Origin: an uncultured Alistipes sp.
GTDB lineage: Bacteria; Bacteroidota; Bacteroidia; Bacteroidales; Rikenellaceae
Direction: 5' to 3'
Assembly (NCBI GenBank): GCA_958449275.1
Contig: CAUDHE010000001.1
Coordinates: forward strand, 1 to 64,000
Length of the DNA: 64,000 nt
Positions 8,680 to 14,879 of the stretch are shown one piece after another; position 1 is the stretch's first letter, and every line of letters begins with the position of its first letter. A model generated the notes under the pieces. It did not search any database. It was not told where the DNA came from and worked only from the letters and a program-made list of their open reading frames with translations. A program made the position numbers and the translations under genes.

Positions 8680-8728
8680 AAAAGGTTGTATCATTACAAC
8701 CTTTTGGGCGTTTTTTTTTATATCTTTG
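8680..8728 (+). promoter_or_regulatory. fic promoter -7 box with overlapping palindrome
   Basis: TATCTTTG (8721-8728) matches the Bacteroidetes -7 consensus TAnnTTTG. Just upstream is a perfect 11-bp inverted repeat, AAAAGGTTGTA / TACAACCTTTT (8680-8690 and 8695-8705, 4-nt loop), covering the -33 region, then a T-run. It may be an operator for a winged-helix protein such as the Fic C-terminus, or a terminator for upstream transcription. The start is expected near 8735. Confidence 0.5.
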
Positions 8729-8746
8729 CATTGTTTGTTGATAAAT

Positions 8747-9820
8747 ATGAATATGAAGTATCTTAATATAAAGAAAGCGTTGACTGCATGGCAGAATTTG
8801 CAGCCGCTGTCGGAGAAGGATAGGGAAAGGCTCAGTCGCCGTTTTACTGTGGATTTCAATTACAACAGTAATCATATTGAGGGTAATACGTTGACTTATG
8901 GCCAGACGGAAATATTGCTACTTTTCGGCAAGGTGATTGGGGAGGCAGACGTGCGTGACGTGCAAGAGATGACCGCGAGCAACGTAGGCCTGCGAATGAT
9001 GACGGAAGAGGCTACGGTGCAGGGAGTGCCATTGACACAGAATTTTATCCGGACATTGCATAAAACCATATTACGAGAAGATTATACTGTTTATCGAGAT
9101 TTGCCTGGTGGTATGCAGACGAGTTATGTAATTCATGCCGGCCAGTATAAGACTCGGCCTAACAGTGTTATCACCCGATATGGGGACAGATTCGAATATG
9201 CCTCACCCGAGGAGACTCCCGGACTGATGGGAGACTTAGTGGACTGGTATAATACAGCAGAACAAGAAAGGAAACTATCCCCAGTAGAGTTGGCCGCACT
9301 GTTTCACTACCGTTATATACGCATTCATCCTTTCGAGGACGGTAACGGTCGTATTGCCCGGCTGTTGGTCAATTACATCCTAACGCGCCACGACTATCCA
9401 ATGATTGTGGTTCGTAGTCGTAAAAAGAGCGAATATCTGGAAGCTTTGCATCAGACAGATCTCGAAGTAGGTCCTGTCCCTAGTGATGGAGCCCATGCAG
9501 GGGTCAAGGATATCCGTCCTTTTTTGAAATATTTCAATGACTTGGTGGCTACAGAAGTGTATAATGATGTGCTGTTTGTGAGCGAGAGGAATGAGAATGT
9601 GTGGTGGTATGATGGGGAACGGATTGCATTCCGAACGCCCAATTATACAAAAATTCTGAACGCTATGCGAACTCAGCCCACGCTGACGCTGGCGGACATG
9701 AAAGAGGAAACGGGTATTAGCGTGACGGCTATTCAGAAACTGTTGGTACAGTTAATCTCCAATAAATACGTGGAGCGCGGAGAGAAGGATGGTAGCTGGA
9801 GAGTGTTTGTGACACAGTGA
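8747..9820 (+). CDS. Fic-domain protein with inhibitory motif and winged helix
   Basis: 358 residues from the ATG at 8747; another in-frame ATG is at 8753. The -7 box ends at 8728, which rules out more upstream starts. The Fic core motif HPFEDGNGR (194-202) supplies the catalytic His and the nucleotide-binding loop for transferring AMP (or another nucleotide part) to target hydroxyls. An N-terminal SNHIEGN (41-47) fits the (S/T)xxxE(G/N) inhibitory helix of self-inhibited Fic proteins. The C-terminus looks like a winged helix (TLADMKEETGISVTAIQKLL). Fic-wHTH proteins of this kind are widespread in Bacteroides. The target is unknown. It is a single gene between the RiPP locus and mobB, facing the latter. 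Confidence 0.88.
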   Translation: MNMKYLNIKKALTAWQNLQPLSEKDRERLSRRFTVDFNYNSNHIEGNTLTYGQTEILLLFGKVIGEADVRDVQEMTASNVGLRMMTEEATVQGVPLTQNFIRTLHKTILREDYTVYRDLPGGMQTSYVIHAGQYKTRPNSVITRYGDRFEYASPEETPGLMGDLVDWYNTAEQERKLSPVELAALFHYRYIRIHPFEDGNGRIARLLVNYILTRHDYPMIVVRSRKKSEYLEALHQTDLEVGPVPSDGAHAGVKDIRPFLKYFNDLVATEVYNDVLFVSERNENVWWYDGERIAFRTPNYTKILNAMRTQPTLTLADMKEETGISVTAIQKLLVQLISNKYVERGEKDGSWRVFVTQ

Positions 9821-9822
9821 TA

Positions 9823-9939
9823 TACTATTTAATACCGGAAATACAGGGACTGGTCACAACTATCCCTATCGGGGTGTTCGACTGGATATTGTTCGACGCC
9901 TGTCCTATGGCCTCGGTAGAAGTGCTCTATGAACTGTGA
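9823..9939 (+). pseudogene. Possible 3' gene remnant
   Basis: A 38-codon frame with protein-like content (GLVTTIPIGVFDWILFDA, then MASVEVLYEL) ends in TGA at 9939 and has no start after the fic stop. It may be the tail of a gene lost from the spot where a coupling-protein gene would be expected. I do not recognise the family. Confidence 0.25.
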
Positions 9940-10049
9940 AACAAGATGGAGTGGATCATTCTCTCATCTGTTTGCGTCGATATATTGTGATATTTAATTT
10001 TCAATTATTGCAAACATAATAATTTGATTTTGGAGTACCAAAAGCATAG

Positions 10050-11318
10050 TTAATTCTGCACTCTCCGTTTCCTGCGCTTCTGTATCATTTCGTACTCTTC
10101 ATAGGGATCCGGTGCTGCGGCTTCGTCGAGCAGCGTATCTACGAGGTCGAACAACAGCCATTTTCCGGTTGTGTCGCTTCGCTGCGGATGCCTGTCTGGG
10201 ATTCGTTCCGGTGTCTTGGGATTGGCAGGTAAGTTTTCTTTTTCCGTATTCCGGGTTTCTTCCCCGGCCTGCGCGAACAGCCTCTCGAAGTTGTTCGCCG
10301 AAAACGCTCTGTCGAGCCGCGAGCCGTTTACAACCAGCCGGTTGTCGTGATCGATGAACGTGACGCCGAAAATCCTCCCGTCGTTCTTCCCGCTGCGGTG
10401 GAACACGACGGAAACTCCCGCCCGCCGCATCGCCTCAGCGAACTCTTCCGGCGTTCTGCATTGTCGCATCGCCTGCCGGATGGCTTCTTTGGTCGGCTCC
10501 AGCCGCTCCCTGTTTTCCCGAATCCAGCTCTTCGTTGCGGCATATTGTTTTTGCAGGGCGTCGTACCCGACATCCCGTCCGATACGGCTGGCCGGGATCG
10601 GATTGCCGATGCGTTCCCCGGAGGCATCGAGCGCTCCGTAAAGGACACCTTCGTAGGTGCGGCCCCGTGCTTCTCCGCGACACTCTTCGAGCCAGACATT
10701 GAACGGCCGCAGCAGCGTGTTCAGCTCTCCGGCCGATGCGAAGCGGTAGCGATCCGTCATACTACGCACGACAGAGGCCACCTGTGCCCGTACATTGCCT
10801 GCCCGATAATCGACCCGCCGCAACTCTTCGAATACCGGTCGTTCTCCCTGCGAAGAGTGCAATCCGTATTGTCGTTCGAGTTCCCGTGTAATTTCTTGAG
10901 AGCGTTTACGGTCGTTGTAGCGGTCGATCGTTTTCCCGTCCGGCCCGATACAGATAGATACGATATGGAGGTGACTGCGGGCTATGTCTTCGTGTTTGAA
11001 GACGACGAAGGGCTGGTCGCCGTACCCCATACGTTCCATGTATTCGTGCGCTATTTCGATGAGCCGCGCATCCGACAGCCGGTCTTCCGGGTGAGGATTG
11101 AGCGAAGCGTGAAATACCGGGTCGGACAATCGGGAGCGCGGGTCGGACAAGTGAGGTGCGAATGCTTCCACCAATTTATGAAAGTCTATTTTACCGTCGA
11201 GGGGCATTACCGGAAGTTTGTGACAGCACAGTACGCCGGCTGTTTCTTTATCGACTTTTAGCTTGTTATACTCCAGCACGCCGACGATATTTTTGCCATA
11301 AGTTATTCTTGCGACCAT
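10050..11318 (-). CDS. mobB: Relaxase/mobilization nuclease MobB (CTnDOT type)
   Basis: 422 residues. The N-terminal relaxase domain opens with MVARITYGKNIVGVLEYN and has VFHASLNPHPEDRL and the metal-binding HEDIARSHLHIVS (HxH motif), typical of Bacteroidales MobB. It nicks the transfer origin and pilots the strand into the recipient. The C-terminal third is basic and ends RRKRRVQN. It overlaps mobA by 16 bp, as in related elements. The coupling-protein gene that usually follows is absent; a Fic gene and a RiPP locus lie there instead. Confidence 0.92.
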   Translation of the reverse strand: MVARITYGKNIVGVLEYNKLKVDKETAGVLCCHKLPVMPLDGKIDFHKLVEAFAPHLSDPRSRLSDPVFHASLNPHPEDRLSDARLIEIAHEYMERMGYGDQPFVVFKHEDIARSHLHIVSICIGPDGKTIDRYNDRKRSQEITRELERQYGLHSSQGERPVFEELRRVDYRAGNVRAQVASVVRSMTDRYRFASAGELNTLLRPFNVWLEECRGEARGRTYEGVLYGALDASGERIGNPIPASRIGRDVGYDALQKQYAATKSWIRENRERLEPTKEAIRQAMRQCRTPEEFAEAMRRAGVSVVFHRSGKNDGRIFGVTFIDHDNRLVVNGSRLDRAFSANNFERLFAQAGEETRNTEKENLPANPKTPERIPDRHPQRSDTTGKWLLFDLVDTLLDEAAAPDPYEEYEMIQKRRKRRVQN

Positions 11319-11719
11319 TGCTCCTGCATTTGTTTGGCGAGTGCTTCGATACGTAAGCTGAGCGCCTTCAGTTGGCGCGTATAGCCGGTAAGAATCCCGA
11401 GCTGCGTGAGGATCGTGCGGTCGGAATAACGGGTATTTACCTGCCGGACGATCTGATTATAATTCGTTCCTATCCGTTGGAATTGGTAGTAAAAGTCGTT
11501 CAGCCGGGCGATGAATTGGGTTTTCGAGGTATCGATTTTATAGACTTTCAGCTCTCAGCCGAAGAGTCGTGAAAGGATGAATCGGGAGATGTTCTTCGTA
11601 CAATCGGCCTCTTCGAGCATCTTGCGGAAGCGGATTTCCTGCTTGTCATTCAGCAGAAAGTTGTAACGGTGTGTTTTGGGGTCGGCAGCTTTAGGCCGTC
11701 CGCTTTTCTTGTGTGCCAT
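11303..11719 (-). pseudogene. mobA: mobA mobilization accessory gene interrupted by TGA
   Basis: Starts MAHKKSGRPKAADPKTHRYN at 11719, a ribbon-helix-helix-type mobilization accessory protein that binds the transfer origin with the relaxase. Reading stops at TGA (11555-11557, codon 55) after FILSRLFG, but the same frame continues as ELKVYKIDTSKT, then NYNQIVRQVNTRYS to TAA at 11303, giving a normal length of about 138 residues. The downstream part is clearly MobA-like, so this is a single-codon interruption. It could be a real nonsense mutation or a sequence error. Two more TGAs of the same sort occur in this window. Confidence 0.8.
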
Positions 11720-11751
11720 AATGATAGTTGAAAGGGTTTGCGACTTGGGAG

Positions 11752-11901
11752 CGAACCATAGCCCGACAGCCGAAGGCCGCCGGGCCTTTTCGTATGCGGG
11801 AAACATTTTCCGCATACGAAAAGACACCTTGCTCTCGGCCCTTGCCGAGAAAACCGCTCCGCGTGCGGAGCGGCCTTCGATGCCGGGAAACTACCGGTTC
11901 G
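11752..11901. repeat. Long nested inverted repeat upstream of mobA
   Basis: The outer stem CGAACC/GGTTCG (11752 and 11896) extends inward through GCCGAAGGCCGC/GCGGCCTTCG. Inside are three separate stems: CTTTTCGTATGCGG/CCGCATACGAAAAG (11786-11823), CTCGGC/GCCGAG (about 11834-11849) and CCGCTCCGC/GCGGAGCGG (about 11855-11873). The result is a multi-branched fold in the mobA-traA divergent region. It could be an origin structure, an RNA leader or a terminator. Confidence 0.7.
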
Positions 11902-12048
11902 TCCGACGGTGCAATGTTACGAAAGAATCCATAACGGCACAATGACCCGAAACGGCCTGCGGGTGCCTGTGAGTGTCGTATTCCCGAAATGGAATCCGAG
12001 AAGATTTTCAAGTAGTTTCTTTGTCGGTGGATGAATGGCCGCAGGCTT

Positions 12049-12336
12049 TGCAATCGTGCATTCATTACACTCATGCACTTATTGAATGAACTCATTGCAC
12101 TCACGCATTCACTGAACAACTGCACTCATTGCCGAAATGAACTCATGTAATAAATGAATCCGCTGAATGAACTGAAATATTGCAATCGTGCATTCATTGC
12201 ACTCACGCATTCACTGAACGACTGCACTCATTGCCAGAATGAACTCATGCAATGAATGAATCCACTGAATGAACTGAAGTATTGCAATCGTGCATTCATT
12301 ACACTCACACACTCACTGAATAAACTCATACACTTA
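12049..12336. repeat. Iteron-like tandem repeats upstream of traA
   Basis: The 16-mer GCAATCGTGCATTCAT recurs at 12049, 12181 and 12283, opening two nearly identical units (132 and 102 bp) and a partial third. Within units, short words such as ACTCATTGCACTCA and TGAATGAACT repeat in both orientations. The field lies between mobA and traA (a ParA-type ATPase), so it may be a transfer origin or a centromere-like site. There are no spacers, so it is not a CRISPR array. Confidence 0.75.
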
Positions 12337-12348
12337 AATCAATCGAAT

Positions 12349-13107
12349 ATGGACAAACAACCTGTTTTTATTTCGATCGCCAATCAAAAGGGAGGTATCG
12401 GAAAATCAACTTACACAATTTTCACGGCCAGCCTGCTTCATTACCGGATGGGTTACCGGGTTTTGGTAGCTGACTGCGATTATCCGCAATGGAGCATCGC
12501 CCGGCAGCGCGAGCGGGATTTGGATGTCATGGAAAGCTCCGAGCGTCTCAAGCAGCAGATGATGACGCAGTACAAACAGACGGGACAGAAGGTATGGCCC
12601 GTGTTGGAAACCCAACCATCGAATACTCTGGCAGACGTCTCGAACTACATCAGACAGGAGGAGGTACCGGATGTCGTGCTGGTCGATTTCCCCGGTACCA
12701 TCGGAACCAAAGGGGTATTGGGGCTTATGGCCTGCATGGATTATCTGTTTGTGCCGGTCAGAGCAGATAAGACGGTTTTGGAGAGCTCGATAACTTTCGC
12801 CCGAACCATTAACGAGGGGATTATCGCTCGTAAGAGTTCACCGCTGAAGAGCGTGAGTATGTTTTGGACCATGCTTGACCGACGGGAACGCACTCCGCTG
12901 TACGAACACTATGAACAAGTCATCCGGCATTTCGGTCTTTCGCTGATGCGGAGCCGTCTTCCTATGCGGAGCCGTTTCAGCCGAGAGTCCGATGGCAACG
13001 GAGGCATATTCCGCTCAACGCTGTTCGCCGCCGACCGCTCCTTTACCGTCGATAGCGGGATGGATGATTTTCTTGCGGAATTATGTGCTATTGCAAAATT
13101 AGAGTAG
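12349..13107 (+). CDS. traA: ParA-family ATPase TraA
   Basis: 252 residues. I chose the ATG at 12349 because the sequence from MDKQPVFISIANQKGG is the conserved start; earlier in-frame codons lie in the repeat field. The deviant Walker A KGGIGKST and DCDYPQWS are typical of ParA/MinD ATPases; VVLVDFPGT is the Walker B-like segment. In CTnDOT-type elements this is the first gene of the transfer operon, and its exact role is unclear. The nearby repeat field resembles a partition site. TraB starts one base after the stop. Confidence 0.92.
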   Translation: MDKQPVFISIANQKGGIGKSTYTIFTASLLHYRMGYRVLVADCDYPQWSIARQRERDLDVMESSERLKQQMMTQYKQTGQKVWPVLETQPSNTLADVSNYIRQEEVPDVVLVDFPGTIGTKGVLGLMACMDYLFVPVRADKTVLESSITFARTINEGIIARKSSPLKSVSMFWTMLDRRERTPLYEHYEQVIRHFGLSLMRSRLPMRSRFSRESDGNGGIFRSTLFAADRSFTVDSGMDDFLAELCAIAKLE

Positions 13108-13108
13108 T

Positions 13109-13510
13109 ATGGCACGACGACAGAACGAACCTTTCGACGAAGAGGTCTTGCGTATGATCGCCAGCCGCATGAACAGCGTTCCGGCTCTGGAGGATTCCGC
13201 TATGGGCGTTGCGGCGGATTCCGAGGCTTCCGATGCCGAGCGACCTGCCCCGGAAAAGCCTCGCCGCCGGGCCGGGAAATCCTCCTATGCCGAAACCTTT
13301 CTCTCACCGATGGTCGTACAGCGCCGCACGGCCGTCTATGTCAGCGAACAGGTGCGGGACGCTATTTCGACCATCGTCCGGCATTTGGGACCTTCGGGAG
13401 AACTGTCCGTCAGCGGATATGTGGAAAACGTACTGCGACATCATCTGGAGAAGTACCGGGAGGAGATCAATACGTGCTATAAAGCCTCGGCACGGGATAA
13501 GCTGTTATAA
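13109..13510 (+). CDS. traB: Conjugation protein TraB (DUF3408-like)
   Basis: 133 residues. A variable acidic N-terminus is followed by a conserved C-terminal half (YAETFLSP, RRTAVYVSEQVRDAI, VSGYVENVLRHHLEKY) that looks like the ribbon-helix-helix DUF3408 domain paired with TraA. It is probably a DNA-binding partner of the ParA-like ATPase. It is tightly packed between traA and the next gene. The assignment rests on motif memory and operon position. Confidence 0.8.
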   Translation: MARRQNEPFDEEVLRMIASRMNSVPALEDSAMGVAADSEASDAERPAPEKPRRRAGKSSYAETFLSPMVVQRRTAVYVSEQVRDAISTIVRHLGPSGELSVSGYVENVLRHHLEKYREEINTCYKASARDKLL

Positions 13511-13515
13511 GAGCC

Positions 13516-14076
13516 ATGAGAGATATTCTTTTCACGTTTCTGGGCCTCGGTACGGCCTATCTCTATTTGGATAAGTTTCTGTTCCGGGGACACCTCGGAA
13601 GTCTTTTCGTAGAGGGTTGGCGGCATCTTCTGCACCTGCCCCGACGTCGCAAAGACTCTTCGTCTGAGGCGTCGCCAGCAGTTACGCTGCCGGCAGCGGA
13701 CTCTTCCGACGGGCAGCTTATCGAAAGAAAAGTGTACACTTCATGCCAGCGGGTGCCGGAAAGTGACATGGCCGCGAAAACGGCATCAAACGCCTCTGCG
13801 GGCGATAACTTTGAAGACGGAAACAGCCCCCGGGGAGGCTCGGTCGTCGAAACGTGGAGTGCAGAATCGTTCCGTGGCATCTCACAATGGAATGACGAAG
13901 GTTTCGCACTGAATGAGAATCAGGAGAGCCTGTCCGATACCGAGCGGATTCGTCAGGAGGTACAGCAGGCACTAAGCCGGATTCCGAATGAGGAAGATTC
14001 GTTTGCCGACGAGTTGGAGCCTACGGACGAGGAGAAATACGGTCCTTCGCCGGACCATGCCGGGAGTTTTTTCTAA
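13516..14076 (+). CDS. traD: Conjugation protein, TraD-like
   Basis: 186 residues. One N-terminal hydrophobic segment (ILFTFLGLGTAYLYL) is followed by a basic patch and a long low-complexity region, then a more conserved C-terminus (WNDEGFALNENQESLSDTE, EEKYGPSPDHAGSFF). Position after traB and before traE fits TraC/TraD of CTnDOT-type operons, which are poorly understood membrane-anchored proteins. The symbol is by position; confidence in the exact letter is moderate. Confidence 0.65.
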   Translation: MRDILFTFLGLGTAYLYLDKFLFRGHLGSLFVEGWRHLLHLPRRRKDSSSEASPAVTLPAADSSDGQLIERKVYTSCQRVPESDMAAKTASNASAGDNFEDGNSPRGGSVVETWSAESFRGISQWNDEGFALNENQESLSDTERIRQEVQQALSRIPNEEDSFADELEPTDEEKYGPSPDHAGSFF

Positions 14077-14162
14077 TGGATTGTTTCACTTAAATCATCA
14101 AGATTATGAAGATGTGCTATTACGACTCGGGGTGAATTGAGCGCCCATGACCCCAGTTTACC

Positions 14163-14190
14163 GGCGGCAGGCCGGTAGTGGTCTGCCGCC
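14163..14190 (+). promoter_or_regulatory. Hairpin ahead of traE
   Basis: GGCGGCAG / CTGCCGCC (8-bp stem, 12-nt loop) lies in the 144-bp gap before traE, the only sizeable gap early in the operon. It has no T-run, so an RNA-stability or attenuation role is more likely than simple termination. Confidence 0.4.
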
Positions 14191-14220
14191 CGAATTATTT
14201 CACTTTTAAACTATTTCGAA

Positions 14221-14529
14221 ATGAGCACGAAACGAAAAAAAATGACTGTACTTCTGTCCTCCCTTCTGTTTGCCGTGGGGCAGACATGAGCGCAAGGCAA
14301 CGGTCTTCGGGGTATCTCGGAAGCGACCACCATGGTGACGAGTTATTTTGACCCGCTCACGCTGTTGATTTACGCTGTCGGAGCCGTCATTGGGCTGATT
14401 GGAGGCATAAAGGTCTACCAAAAATTCAGCAGCGGAGACCCGGATACCTCGAAAACCGCCGCCTCATGGTTCGGCGCCTGTATTTTTCTGATTGTCAGTG
14501 CTACGGTATTGCGCTCATTCTTCCTGTAA
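14221..14529 (+). pseudogene. traE: Conjugation protein TraE (DUF4134-like) with in-frame TGA
   Basis: From the ATG at 14221 the frame reads a signal-peptide-like start (MTVLLSSLLFAVGQT), meets TGA at codon 23 (14287-14289) and continues as AQGNGLRGISEATTMVTSY to the conserved TraE end (FSSGDPDTSKTAASWFGA, then ILRSFFL). The family is a small two-segment membrane protein, VirB2/pilin-like in position. Related proteins often have a residue such as Trp just before AQ, so TGG to TGA is plausible. Restart at the ATG of 14332 would lose the signal peptide. If the stop is real, transfer would be impaired. Confidence 0.8.
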
Positions 14530-14534
14530 CGGCT

Positions 14535-14879
14535 ATGGCAGCGTATAATATCAACAAGGGCGTCGATGCGCGTGTGGAGTTTCACGGCCTGCGGGCGCAA
14601 TACCTTTACCTTTTTGCCGGCGGACTGCTGGGTCTCTTCCTGCTGTTCGTTGCGATGTACCTTGCCGGCCTTTCCGCCGGAGTCTGCATCTTCGTCTGCA
14701 GCGCTGCGGGCGCTGCACTCGTCTGGGGTGTCTTCCGTCTTAACTCTCGCTACGGGCAATACGGGATGATGAAACTGCTTGCGGGGCTTCGTCTGCCGCG
14801 CCGCATCATTCGCCGCCGCAGAATAGGACGTCTTATACGAATCACTAATCACTTCGACGACCATGCAGGGAACGCTTAA
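14535..14879 (+). CDS. traF: Conjugation membrane protein TraF (DUF4133-like, VirB3 position)
   Basis: 114 residues from the ATG at 14535, five bases after the traE stop. It starts MAAYNINKGVDARVEFHGLR with two hydrophobic helices (LYLFAGGLLGLFLLFVAMYLA and the following VCIFVCSAAGAALVWGVF), as in TraF of Bacteroides elements. It occupies the VirB3 position just before the VirB4-type ATPase and overlaps traG by 17 bp, suggesting coupled translation. It is expected in the inner membrane part of the channel. Confidence 0.85.
   Translation: MAAYNINKGVDARVEFHGLRAQYLYLFAGGLLGLFLLFVAMYLAGLSAGVCIFVCSAAGAALVWGVFRLNSRYGQYGMMKLLAGLRLPRRIIRRRRIGRLIRITNHFDDHAGNA

Noticed and set aside
8746..8752. Earlier TTG start for the fic gene at 8726
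   Set aside because: It lies inside the -7 promoter box, so the transcript would begin after it.
10347..11261. Long open frame antisense to mobB
   Set aside because: Its translation has no domain, is shadowed by the clear relaxase frame and has no promoter or operon context.
12049..12336. Repeats as a CRISPR array
   Set aside because: Units are 102-132 bp with no unique spacers, and no cas genes are present.
14221..14529. TGA read as a sense codon throughout the element
   Set aside because: TGA ends traN and all three hip genes at natural positions with overlapping starts, so it is a normal stop here.
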